Shown piece by piece: positions 1 to 6,636 of a stretch of 18,159 nt of DNA; positions within the stretch are counted from its first letter, which is position 1, and every line of letters begins with the position of its first letter. The DNA comes from JBMZCV01 sp049613665. Its GTDB lineage: Bacteria; Bacteroidota; Bacteroidia; Chitinophagales; UBA2359. The stretch covers positions 1 to 18,159 of the forward strand of contig JBMZCV010000107.1 of assembly GCA_049613665.1 (NCBI GenBank), read 5' to 3'. Position numbers and translations under genes: made by a program. Below the pieces are notes generated by a model, which worked only from the letters and a program-made list of their open reading frames with translations, searched no databases and was not told the DNA's origin.

Positions 1-20
1 AAAGAAATATTAACTACTGC

Positions 21-50
21 TTGTTATAAAAATGAACACCCAAATTGTCA
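21..50 (+). repeat. Dispersed repeat, copy 1
   Basis: The 27 nt at 21-47 match 13981-14007 at 25 of 27 positions. The end of this copy (35-50, ending CCCAAATTGTCA) also matches 595-610 at 15 of 16. The AAATTG at 42-47 can pair with CAATTT at 57-62, which is followed by a T run, so a weak hairpin lies just upstream of the lipoprotein gene. The function is unknown; it could be a shared leader element or the remnant of a dispersed repeat. Confidence 0.55.
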
Positions 51-88
51 GAGAATCAATTTTTTTTACAGAAAAATAAAAACAAAAA

Positions 89-373
89 ATGAAATCATTA
101 TATTATATTTTAGGGCTTACTTTGTGCTTTTTTATCGTTAGTTGTGGCGGAAATGCTGAAAAACAAAACACAAAAGGCATGAATACTGCCAAAGTTGGCG
201 TTGAAGTAGATGCTGCCAATTTAGCGACTATGAAAGATGTTGTTTGCGGCATGTCAATGGCAAATGTTGCTATTACGGATACGGCTGCTCACAATGGAAA
301 AATATATCCTTTTTGTGCAAAAGCATGCAAGGAAACTTTTAAGAAAGAGGTAGATAAATATGTTGTTAATTAA
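89..373 (+). CDS. YHS-domain lipoprotein
   Basis: A 94-residue exported lipoprotein that probably binds a metal ion. The N-terminus (residues 1-19) is a lipoprotein signal peptide: Lys2, a hydrophobic stretch, then the lipobox I-V-S-C with the lipidated cysteine at Cys19, followed by Gly-Gly. A low-complexity linker runs to about residue 48. Residues 50-88 form a YHS domain: D-V-V-C-G-M (Cys53), then Y-P-F-C-A-K-A-C (Cys76 and Cys80) and a Phe-Lys-rich end. YHS domains are known from heavy-metal ATPases and related metal-handling proteins, and the three cysteines fit metal binding. The protein probably sits in the periplasm or on the outer membrane. Nothing around it names the metal. The start is the only ATG that gives a complete signal peptide. 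Family assignment is firm; the physiological role is inferred. Confidence 0.85.
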   Translation: MKSLYYILGLTLCFFIVSCGGNAEKQNTKGMNTAKVGVEVDAANLATMKDVVCGMSMANVAITDTAAHNGKIYPFCAKACKETFKKEVDKYVVN

Positions 374-415
374 TTTTCTATATGTGAAAAAAGTGTTCAT
401 TAAAAAAAAATAAAA

Positions 416-571
416 ATGGTAGAAAATATTGATATGCAATTTGTAACGGACCAAAATGGAGATAAAACAGCCGTTCTTATACCTATTGCAGAATGGGAGA
501 AAATAAGTAAACAATTAACTTATTTATTAGAATATGAAGAGGTAAAAAAAGGGACTACACGAAAGATATAA
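416..571 (+). CDS. Orphan antitoxin-like small protein (Phd/YefM-like N-terminus)
   Basis: A 51-residue ORF from ATG to TAA that resembles the N-terminal DNA-binding part of Phd/YefM-type antitoxins and related small proteins. Residues 7-32 have the pattern M-Q-F-V-T-D-x-x-G-x-K-x-A-V-L-I-P-I-x-E-W-E-x-I. The remainder (33-51) is a short charged helix, K-Q-L-T-Y-L-L-E-Y-E-E. Complete family members usually reach 70-90 residues and carry a toxin-neutralising tail, so this one is short. No toxin ORF follows: 572-752 has no reading frame of useful length, and a promoter motif begins at 586. It could be a stand-alone regulator, a degenerate antitoxin or a chance ORF. The family-like pattern favours a real or formerly real gene. 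Confidence 0.5.
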   Translation: MVENIDMQFVTDQNGDKTAVLIPIAEWEKISKQLTYLLEYEEVKKGTTRKI

Positions 572-585
572 TTTCTTCCTTATGT

Positions 586-593
586 TATCTTTG
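586..593 (+). promoter_or_regulatory. Bacteroidota -7 promoter motif (TATCTTTG) for the subtilase gene
   Basis: TATCTTTG matches the TAnnTTTG -7 consensus exactly and is followed by CACC, a common context. No good -33 TTTG lies 19-20 bp upstream. Transcription from here would give a leader of about 150 nt that contains repeat copy 2. Confidence 0.5.
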
Positions 594-594
594 C

Positions 595-610
595 ACCACC
601 CAAATTGTCA
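595..610 (+). repeat. Dispersed repeat, copy 2 (partial)
   Basis: 15 of 16 nt match the end of copy 1 (35-50). In this copy TTGTC (606-609 region) can pair with the GACAA a few bases later, so a short hairpin again follows the repeat. It lies just after the TATCTTTG motif, inside the presumed leader of the subtilase mRNA. Confidence 0.45.
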
Positions 611-752
611 AATCGACAAAATATTTCTAATAAGGTATTAATGAATTTGATTCAAACCATAAAGAAAACCTTATTATAGATTTTTTTTAAATGTTTTTAA
701 TGAGCTTTTACGGTTTAATATTTATTTTTCATTTAATAGAGATTAAAAAACT

Positions 753-3293
753 ATGTCATTCATACAAAAAATAATTGATTTTCTAAAAAACTTATTTGGC
801 CTTGTTGGTGATATTTCTGATAAATTGCCAAATGACAAGGATAGTGACTTGCCTTCTCCTTTTCCAGAAAAAGAAGATACTACCTCTCGCAACCCAGAAA
901 TTCCGCCTACTGATGCACCTACCGAATCAACGAATTTTCCACAACCTTTGCCTAGTTCAAATCAAGCGACTTTTAAATATGGTGGCCGAACTATCAATTT
1001 GTCGAAAAGCAAGCAGTATGTAGCAGTAAAAAAACATCAAAATGTTAATATTCCAGCCGTTTTCAAAACAACAACGGATAGGAGTGTGTCGCCTTTGGAA
1101 GATGAAACGCAAAAATTAGGACATTTCGACCTTATTACTTCTAAATATCTAAATCTTGATACTATTGAAGTAGCCTTAAATGGTCTGAGGAGTTTAGATG
1201 CTGTTGAGGTAGGCACACATGTTTTTCATCATAGCGAAACAGATGAAACGCCGCTTATTCCGTCTGGAGAGTTGTATGTCGTTTTTCAAGAACATGCAGA
1301 CCTTGCGGCTTGCCACAATCTGCTAAAACAATATTATTTGAGAGTCGTGGAAGAGCGAAGCGACCGAGAATTTATTGTTTCGGTAACGAGTAAATCACCA
1401 AATCCTATTAAAACTACTATTGCATTACAGCAGCAAACGCAGTTAATAGAAATTGCAGAACCAGATTTGGAAAGCCCAACAGGATTGACAGCTTTGCCAT
1501 TACCTGCCGACCATTTGTTTTCTGCTCAGTGGCATTTGCAAAATAGAGGGCAGCACGGACATTGGACAAGCACAGCTTTCAGAAGGGGTGCTGACGCAAA
1601 AGTTGTAGAAGCATGGCAAGCCATGAATAGTTTAGGCTCGTCAAATGTTACAGTAGCGGTTATTGATAGCGGTTTCGATTTACAGCACCCAGATTTAGTA
1701 GGCAATGGACATAAAGTTGTTGCACCGTGGGATTTTGAAACCAACACGCCAGACCCTTCGCCACGTTTGGGCGATTGGCACGGCACAGCTTGTGCAGGTG
1801 TAGCAATTGGTGCAATAACAGGAAGCGGCATTGTAGGAGCTGCTCCAAATGCCAAGTTTATACCTATTCGGTTTAGCTATATTTCGGATAGTCAGGTAGA
1901 AAAATGGTTTCGACATTGTACGCAAAATGGTGCTGATGTGATTAGCAATAGCTGGGGTTCACAGTCTGACCATTTTATTCTTTCTACTCGAATGTTTAAT
2001 GCCTTGACTCGTGCTGCAACACAAGGGAGAAATGGAAAAGGAGCAGTTATCATTTTTGCATCTGGCAACACAAGCCGAAATATTAGCAATGGCCCAACAC
2101 CTCAATCAGTTACAGGATTTGCTACACATCCAAATGTTATTGCAGTAGCAGCCTCCAATAGCAAAGACCAACGTTCTAGCTATTCTAACTATGGACATCA
2201 TATTCATATAGCTGCTCCTTCCAATGGTTCTGGTGGTGCAGGAGTCACAACGGCCGATGTTGGTGGTACAATGCTTTTGCCAAGTGGTGCAATTGGACAT
2301 AGAGGCTATGACGAAGGCATTTATACACATGGCTTCGGCGGCACATCGAGTTCTTGCCCTTTAGTAGCGGGTGTTTGTGCTTTGATTTTATCGGCAAATT
2401 CAGGACTTTCGGCACGACAAGTAAAAGATATTCTGAAAAATACGGCTGACAAAATTGGCGGTGTACCATATGATAGAAATGGACACTCTATTTACTTTGG
2501 CTATGGCAGAATTAATGCAGCAAAAGCGGTAAAAGCAGCGAGAAACGGAAATGTTACAATACCGCCCGTAACACCACCGCCTGTAAATCCGCCACCTGTA
2601 ACACCGCCGCCTGTAACACCGCCACCTTCAAATATAGAAGTAAAACCATTAGTATTTGAAGCTTTGCGTGGTGGTGCTATTGTAGGTGCTGGAACAGAAC
2701 ATGTATATAAAATAAGCATATCTAATCGATTGAATGTCAAACTAAACTCACCTGTTGGTGAGTCTGGTAGCGATTTTGATTTATATGTAAAACGAAATAG
2801 CGTGCCTGTTCCAGAAACACGAAGTTATGATTATAGCAGCACAAAACAAGGTACGGACGAAAATATTAGCATTGCAAACCCTAGTTTGGCTGATTATTAC
2901 ATTTTTATTCGCTCATACAAAGGAGGAGGAGGCTACAATTTGGTGGCAAGTCTTGAGCCATCGGCAGGTAGAATAGGCAATACCGAATCGCTGACTTTGC
3001 AAGCTATGGTAGGTGGTATTTTGATGACTAGCGGAAACAAACAAGCAGCTTACAAAGTAGGTACGAGAAACAAGTTGACAGTAAAAATAGATTCGCCTGT
3101 TGGCAATAACAATAATTTCGATATTTATGTGAAACGTGGTGGCATTCCTCGTTGGAATGATTATGACGGCAGAGGCATTACACCAAAATCTTCTGAAATT
3201 GTTGTGTTACAGCCCAAAAGTGGTGATTATTATATCATGGTACGCTCTCAAAAGGGGAGTGGCGGCTACAATTTAAAAGTAACTTTGACTTAG
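753..3293 (+). CDS. Subtilisin-like (S8) serine protease with two C-terminal PPC-like domains
   Basis: An 846-residue S8-family protease. Residues 1-25 look like an amphipathic helix and are followed by a Pro/Ser/Asp-rich linker (26-70); I see no Sec signal peptide or lipobox. Residues about 75-245 resemble a subtilase prodomain of the fervidolysin type. The catalytic domain (about 255-600) has the full triad: Asp305 in V-I-D-S-G, His343 in W-H-G-T, Ser532 in G-T-S-S-S-C-P, and the oxyanion Asn439 in A-S-G-N. A linker of repeated P-P-P-V-T (603-626) leads to two homologous domains, about 631-735 and 745-846. Both contain S-P-V-G, F-D-[LI]-Y-V-K-R, D-Y-Y-I and G-G-Y-N-L, as in pre-peptidase C-terminal (PPC) domains. 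No T9SS sorting domain is present. The protease activity is clear; location and substrate are not. Two hairpins follow the stop codon. Confidence 0.9.
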   Translation: MSFIQKIIDFLKNLFGLVGDISDKLPNDKDSDLPSPFPEKEDTTSRNPEIPPTDAPTESTNFPQPLPSSNQATFKYGGRTINLSKSKQYVAVKKHQNVNIPAVFKTTTDRSVSPLEDETQKLGHFDLITSKYLNLDTIEVALNGLRSLDAVEVGTHVFHHSETDETPLIPSGELYVVFQEHADLAACHNLLKQYYLRVVEERSDREFIVSVTSKSPNPIKTTIALQQQTQLIEIAEPDLESPTGLTALPLPADHLFSAQWHLQNRGQHGHWTSTAFRRGADAKVVEAWQAMNSLGSSNVTVAVIDSGFDLQHPDLVGNGHKVVAPWDFETNTPDPSPRLGDWHGTACAGVAIGAITGSGIVGAAPNAKFIPIRFSYISDSQVEKWFRHCTQNGADVISNSWGSQSDHFILSTRMFNALTRAATQGRNGKGAVIIFASGNTSRNISNGPTPQSVTGFATHPNVIAVAASNSKDQRSSYSNYGHHIHIAAPSNGSGGAGVTTADVGGTMLLPSGAIGHRGYDEGIYTHGFGGTSSSCPLVAGVCALILSANSGLSARQVKDILKNTADKIGGVPYDRNGHSIYFGYGRINAAKAVKAARNGNVTIPPVTPPPVNPPPVTPPPVTPPPSNIEVKPLVFEALRGGAIVGAGTEHVYKISISNRLNVKLNSPVGESGSDFDLYVKRNSVPVPETRSYDYSSTKQGTDENISIANPSLADYYIFIRSYKGGGGYNLVASLEPSAGRIGNTESLTLQAMVGGILMTSGNKQAAYKVGTRNKLTVKIDSPVGNNNNFDIYVKRGGIPRWNDYDGRGITPKSSEIVVLQPKSGDYYIMVRSQKGSGGYNLKVTLT
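2562..2630 (+). repeat. 15-bp tandem repeat encoding a P-P-P-V-T linker
   Basis: About four and a half units of a 15-nt repeat of the form CCGCC(A/G)CCTGTAACA encode the proline-rich hinge between the protease domain and the PPC domains. The units differ by single bases. Because 15 is a multiple of three, changes in copy number would alter linker length without shifting the frame. Confidence 0.75.
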
Positions 3294-3307
3294 AAAATCA
3301 ATGCTTT

Positions 3308-3330
3308 TTAAGTGCTTGACACTTAACTTT
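3308..3330 (+). terminator. Short hairpin after the subtilase stop codon
   Basis: TTAAGTG (3308-3314) pairs perfectly with CACTTAA (3320-3326) around a 5-nt loop and is followed by CTTT. The stem is short and the T tract is broken, so it is at best a weak terminator ahead of the stronger one at 3349. Confidence 0.35.
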
Positions 3331-3348
3331 TCTTTACAAAAAATGTCG

Positions 3349-3400
3349 AATACGTTTTATATGTTTGCATCTAAGCATCATATAAAACGTATTTTTTTTA
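3349..3400 (+). terminator. Rho-independent terminator of the subtilase gene
   Basis: A 15-bp perfect stem, AATACGTTTTATATG (3349-3363) with CATATAAAACGTATT (3379-3393), has a 15-nt loop and runs directly into a T tract of eight. It lies 55 nt beyond the stop codon. The stem is AT-rich but long. Confidence 0.75.
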
Positions 3401-3614
3401 TTGCAAAGCAAATAGCATAAACTTCCAAGTATCAAGCACTACTTATATGAATAGGAAGTATTGCACCAATACCTTGAAAGTGAAAGCATTGACTTTCGCA
3501 ATTTGTAGCATAAACTTGCTTAGGTACTTACTTAGAAATGCAATAATAGTGTTAAAAAATACGATATACAGGAAACATTAATTATTCAAGTTCGCAAAAA
3601 AGTATAAGATTAAC

Positions 3615-3622
3615 TACCTTTG
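3615..3622 (+). promoter_or_regulatory. hemF -7 promoter motif (TACCTTTG), 4 nt before the ATG
   Basis: TACCTTTG fits the TAnnTTTG consensus, and TTCG at 3591-3594 sits 20 bp upstream as a plausible -33 element. Bacteroidota transcripts usually start a few bases after this motif, which places +1 at or next to the A of the hemF ATG (3627). The mRNA may therefore be leaderless. Confidence 0.6.
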
Positions 3623-3626
3623 TAAT

Positions 3627-4538
3627 ATGAGTAAACAAGAAATTAGTACTTATTTTCAGCAACTACAAGACGAAATTTGCTTGGGTCTCGAAGCCTTAGA
3701 TGGAAAAAGCTATTTTAAGCAAGACCTTTGGAAACATGCGAAAGGTGGCGGTGGCCGCACTCGTATTATTCAAAATGGCAATATTTTTGAAAAAGGCGGA
3801 GTAAATTTTTCGGCTGTTTCTGGCCGTCTTGCCGAGCCGATGTGGAAAGCCTTGCACCTGACGGATTCGGAAGAGTTTTTTGCTACGGGCGTATCTATTG
3901 TTTTGCACCCAGAAAGTCCGCTTTTGCCTATCATGCACATGAATGTTCGTTATTTTGAAATGGCTAACGGACAATTTTGGTTTGGTGGTGGCATCGACCT
4001 TACCCCTCATTATGTCAATGAAGAAGATGCTCATTTTTTTCATACTCATCTAAAAAATACTTGCGACAAACACCACGAAACATATTATCCTGAATTTAAA
4101 AAGTGGGCCGATAATTACTTTTTCATTCCGCACCGCAACGAAACGAGAGGCATTGGCGGTATCTTTTTCGACCGTTTGAGCGAAACAGATACACACACAA
4201 AGGCAGAACGTTTTGCTTTTGTGAAAAGTGTAGGCGAGAGCTTTGTTGATATTTACACTTATTTTGTCGAAAAATATGCTCAAAAAAACTATACCGAAGA
4301 GCAGAAAACATGGCAATTGGTTAGACGTGGCCGCTATGTCGAATTTAATTTGGTGTATGATAGAGGCACAAAATTTGGCTTACAAACCAACGGTCGTATT
4401 GAGTCTATTTTGATGAGTTTGCCACCTCACGCCAATTGGGAATATTGTTTTGATGCAAAAGAAAATAGTGAAGAGGCGAAAACCTTAACTTTATTGAAAA
4501 AAGGTATCGCTTGGGCAGAAAAATGTAGTGTAGTTTAA
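3627..4538 (+). CDS. hemF: Oxygen-dependent coproporphyrinogen III oxidase
   Basis: A 303-residue enzyme of the aerobic HemF family. It performs the O2-dependent oxidative decarboxylation of coproporphyrinogen III to protoporphyrinogen IX, a late step of heme synthesis, in the cytoplasm. The length is normal for the family and the signature blocks are present in order: K-G-G-G-G-R-T-R (39-46), E-K-G-G-V-N-F-S (55-62), a V-L-H-P...M-H-M-N-V-R-Y-F block (92-110), the F-G-G-G-I-D-L-T-P active-site loop with Asp124 (119-127), I-P-H-R-N-E-T-R-G-I-G-G-I-F-F-D (167-182), and F-N-L-V-Y-D-R-G-T-K-F-G-L (240-252). No key residue appears to be missing. The gene stands alone, with its own promoter motif and a strong terminator. 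An O2-dependent enzyme suggests aerobic growth. Confidence 0.96.
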   Translation: MSKQEISTYFQQLQDEICLGLEALDGKSYFKQDLWKHAKGGGGRTRIIQNGNIFEKGGVNFSAVSGRLAEPMWKALHLTDSEEFFATGVSIVLHPESPLLPIMHMNVRYFEMANGQFWFGGGIDLTPHYVNEEDAHFFHTHLKNTCDKHHETYYPEFKKWADNYFFIPHRNETRGIGGIFFDRLSETDTHTKAERFAFVKSVGESFVDIYTYFVEKYAQKNYTEEQKTWQLVRRGRYVEFNLVYDRGTKFGLQTNGRIESILMSLPPHANWEYCFDAKENSEEAKTLTLLKKGIAWAEKCSVV

Positions 4539-4555
4539 AAGAAAATCAAGTTTAA

Positions 4556-4599
4556 AACAAAAAGGACAATAAAACATAAATTTTATTGTCCTTTTTGTT
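4556..4599. terminator. Bidirectional terminator between hemF and the 135-residue gene
   Basis: A 19-bp perfect inverted repeat (4556-4574 with 4581-4599, core AAAAAGGACAATAAAA) closes a 6-nt loop, CATAAA. The stem carries A and T tracts on opposite sides, so it can stop transcription from both directions. It lies between two convergent stop codons. Confidence 0.9.
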
Positions 4600-4612
4600 A
4601 ATATAATGTTAT

Positions 4613-5020
4613 TTATTTAGCGTAACATTCGCTTTTGCTTATTTTTTTTAAAAAATCAAGCATTTCACTACCATTTAACATGGCTTCTCGTACTTTTTTA
4701 ACAGTTCCTTTGCTTGTGCCATAGGGCATATTATCGCCTTTATCATAACTTTTATTTATTTCTTCTATGCCTGCTTCTGTTAATTGGATTGTACCGTTTT
4801 CTGTGCATTTGAGTCTTTCGAGTTTTTTAAGCCAAGTGTCAGTAGCACGATTAGAAGTTAATGCTTGAAAAAAAGCTTTATTCATTTCAGTTTTCATGTC
4901 TATATCAATTTTATTTTGAGCTATTTGTAGTGCTGCAATGGTGATGCCTCTAAAAAGCCCTTTTTTGTCTTCTGGATATTTTCTTGTAAAAAACCCATCT
5001 TTATCATTACTATATATCAT
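4613..5020 (-). CDS. Hypothetical protein, 135 residues
   Basis: I do not recognise the family. The protein is soluble, charged and apparently mostly helical, with no signal peptide or TM segment. Residues 25-55 and 62-72 look like helices. Residues 73-92 (C-T-E-N-G-T-I-Q-L-T-E-A-G-I-E-E-I-N) resemble the hairpin-helix turn seen in many winged-helix proteins, and the C-terminal part is Lys-rich. This is weakly compatible with a small nucleic-acid-binding or regulatory protein, but that is inference only. It stands alone, convergent with hemF, and shares the terminator at 4556-4599. Upstream of the ATG on its strand are long A/T runs and no TAnnTTTG motif. The clean terminator behind it and normal amino-acid composition support a real gene. 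Confidence 0.7.
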   Translation of the reverse strand: MIYSNDKDGFFTRKYPEDKKGLFRGITIAALQIAQNKIDIDMKTEMNKAFFQALTSNRATDTWLKKLERLKCTENGTIQLTEAGIEEINKSYDKGDNMPYGTSKGTVKKVREAMLNGSEMLDFLKKISKSECYAK

Positions 5021-5192
5021 CGCTGTGTTTTTTTTGTTAAAAAAAAAATCGCCAGAAAAGTAAGAAGAAATATTAGAAAAATAACATTTTTTATTGAAAA
5101 ATACCGCTTATAAAAGAATAAAATAGTTTAAATGAGCTTTATCTTATATCAACAAAGCAGTGTTGCTTTTGTGTCTAAATTAGGCTCAACCC

Positions 5193-5200
5193 TATTTTTG
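5193..5200 (+). promoter_or_regulatory. Promoter-like motif (TATTTTTG) with no gene downstream
   Basis: TATTTTTG is an exact TAnnTTTG match, with TTTG at 5168-5171 at a spacing of 21 bp, close to the usual 19-20. It could drive a small RNA through 5205-5340, where GGTATTT (5204-5210) and AAATACC about 35 nt later can pair. A chance match is possible. Confidence 0.3.
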
Positions 5201-5343
5201 CAAGGTATTTTAAGCATTTCCTCATACTTCGCATTGAACAAAGCAAATACCATTTTGTTGCATATAAAAACAAGTAGATTTTTTCGCTAACCTACAAAAT
5301 ATCATCAAAACGCCTTTTGGAATAAAAAGATGGCATTATTTTA

Positions 5344-5503
5344 GAAGCTGTTTAAATGTTGTTTTTGATGCTGAAAAAGCTAAATTTTTTGTTCAAATTG
5401 ATACTTTTTTGAGTGACATAGCACCGCTACGGCTCGAAAAAAAAGGAAAATTTGAGCGGAAAAGATGCTTTTTTAAGCCAAAGAATAGAATTTAAACAGT
5501 TTC
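5344..5503. mobile_element. 160-bp MITE-like element with 14-bp terminal inverted repeats
   Basis: The ends are GAAGCTGTTTAAAT (5344-5357) and, reverse-complemented, GAAACTGTTTAAAT (5490-5503), so 13 of 14 bases agree. Both sides are flanked by TTA (5341-5343 and 5504-5506), which fits a 3-bp TNA target duplication like that of some IS5-family subgroups. The interior has no ORF but contains a potential hairpin around 5406-5447 (T-rich arm, GAG, then CTCGAAAAAA). It is probably a non-autonomous derivative of an insertion sequence. The parent IS is not in this window. Confidence 0.6.
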
Positions 5504-5665
5504 TTAGCTAAAAAAGAAAATATTATTGTCAAAAAAGTTTTAAAAGCATTTTTAAATTCAATAAATTTGTGCAATGCTAACGAATGTGTTACATTAGCAC
5601 ATGAATCACTAGCTGCTTCAAAGAAACAAACGACAACAAAACTAAAACGTAGCTGTTTAATGGTA

Positions 5666-5673
5666 TAATTTTG
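5666..5673 (+). promoter_or_regulatory. Candidate sdhCAB promoter (-7 motif TAATTTTG)
   Basis: TAATTTTG fits TAnnTTTG and would give a leader of about 65-70 nt before sdhC. No clear -33 TTTG is seen 19-20 bp upstream. It is the nearest match upstream of the operon. Confidence 0.45.
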
Positions 5674-5746
5674 GACTGAAAAAAGATATTTTTCAACTCA
5701 AAATAGCCAATAGACAAACAGTTGCACTAAAACATTAATATTTACT

Positions 5747-6433
5747 ATGAGTTGGATAACGCAAGTTTTTACCACTTCCATTGGCAAAAAGCTAATTATG
5801 AGCCTCACAGGTTTGTTTTTATGCCTGTTTTTGGTAGTACACATGTCGGGCAATTTTCTCTTATTTAATAACGATGGTGGACAGGCTTTCAATGAATATA
5901 CCAAATTTATGACCACCTTTCCATTGATTAAAGTTGCCTCTATTTTTACCTTTTTTGGCATTATCTTACACGCCGTAGATGGCTTGTGGATAACCCTAAA
6001 AAATCGCAGTGCACGGCCTGTAAAGTATGCCGTTACACCTAAAAGAGCTGGCTGGGCTTCTCGCAACATGGCTGTTTTGGGAATTATCGTCTTATTTTTC
6101 CTTATCGTACACTTAAAAAGCTTCTGGTATGTGATGAAGTTTGGCGAAGTAGGAATGGTAACTTATGATGGCGAAACCTACAAAGATTTATACACCGTAG
6201 TGGTAGCAGCTTTTTCGCAATGGTGGTATGTAGCTATCTATGTCGTTTCGTTGATGGCTTTAGGCTATCACTTAGTACACGGCTTTCAAAGTGCATTCCA
6301 AACTTTGGGCGTAAATCACTCAAAATACACGCCATTCATCAAATTTATCGGATACGCTTATGCTATTCTTGTGCCAATAGGCTTCGCTTCGCAGCCTGTT
6401 ATCGTATATCTAACTGTTCACGGTTATTTATAG
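5747..6433 (+). CDS. sdhC: Succinate dehydrogenase cytochrome b subunit (b558 family)
   Basis: The 228-residue membrane anchor of complex II, of the single-subunit di-heme type found in Bacteroidota and related to the B. subtilis SdhC and Wolinella FrdC families. It passes electrons from the SdhB Fe-S clusters to menaquinone. Five TM helices are visible at about 15-38, 60-83, 106-128, 158-180 and 203-224. Histidines in the helices at positions 32 (V-V-H-M-S-G-N), 75, 122 and 175/178 are the likely heme ligands. The N-terminal S-I-G-K-K-L-I-M-S-L-T-G is typical of the family. It is the first gene of sdhC-sdhA-sdhB. The 269-nt gap to sdhA is unusually long for an operon and holds a REP-like palindrome. 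Confidence 0.95.
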   Translation: MSWITQVFTTSIGKKLIMSLTGLFLCLFLVVHMSGNFLLFNNDGGQAFNEYTKFMTTFPLIKVASIFTFFGIILHAVDGLWITLKNRSARPVKYAVTPKRAGWASRNMAVLGIIVLFFLIVHLKSFWYVMKFGEVGMVTYDGETYKDLYTVVVAAFSQWWYVAIYVVSLMALGYHLVHGFQSAFQTLGVNHSKYTPFIKFIGYAYAILVPIGFASQPVIVYLTVHGYL

Positions 6434-6458
6434 GCGAATAAAGTTGTTGTTTTAGTTT

Positions 6459-6491
6459 AGACCTTCAAGGTTTTAAAAACCTTGAAGGTCT
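6459..6491. repeat. REP-like palindrome between sdhC and sdhA
   Basis: A 16-bp perfect inverted repeat with a single spacer base: AGACCTTCAAGGTTTT (6459-6474), A, AAAACCTTGAAGGTCT (6476-6491). It starts 25 nt after the sdhC stop. Palindromes with this ACCTTCAAGG core are, as I recall, dispersed in many copies in Bacteroidota genomes. In RNA it would form a very stable hairpin and could attenuate transcription or protect the sdhC 3' end. Confidence 0.8.
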
Positions 6492-6636
6492 GAAAAGGTA
6501 AAAACAGCACACAAAAGTTTTCTTCTTTTTATTCTAAAAAAATAGCCTGCTTACTTAGAAAAATAGTTTTGATTTTTTCAGTAACAAATGTTTTTTCAAA
6601 AAACTAATTCAGCCGTTGTTTGATATTATCGCCAAC

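Larger units (their letters stand above)
3294..3626. other. Intergenic region between the subtilase and hemF
   Basis: I see no gene here. From left to right it holds a 7-bp hairpin at 3308-3326, a 15-bp hairpin with a T run at 3349-3400, two small hairpins (GTATTG/CAATAC at 3458-3472 and GAAAGT/ACTTTC at 3476-3497), a loose direct repeat TAGCATAAACTT (near 3411 and 3507), and the hemF promoter motif at its right end. Confidence 0.6.
5021..5746. other. 726-nt region without a clear gene upstream of sdhC
   Basis: The region holds a promoter-like TATTTTTG at 5193-5200 without an obvious gene, a MITE-like element at 5344-5503, an imperfect inverted repeat at 5568-5601, and the likely sdh promoter at 5666-5673. 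A 52-codon ORF (5132-5290) has no family-like features and I do not call it. The rest is AT-rich sequence in which I see nothing. Confidence 0.6.

Noticed and set aside
1526..2740. Several long open frames on the minus strand opposite the subtilase gene
   Set aside because: They overlap a strongly supported gene, have no family motifs and show unlikely composition, so they are shadows.
5132..5290. A 52-codon ORF (ATG to TAA) in the gap upstream of sdhC
   Set aside because: It has no recognisable motif and its composition looks like translated AT-rich non-coding DNA. A promoter-like motif at 5193 lies inside it.
5568..5601. Imperfect inverted repeat (TGTGC...GCACA with inner TGCTAA...TTAGCA) upstream of the sdh promoter
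   Set aside because: Only 9 of 13 arm positions match and it is 65 nt before the promoter motif. It could be an operator, but chance is as likely in this sequence.
5649..5660. AGCTGTTTAA and, at about 17453, AACTGTTTAAG, resembling the MITE-like terminal repeat
   Set aside because: These are short partial matches without a second end or target duplication, so I treat them as chance.
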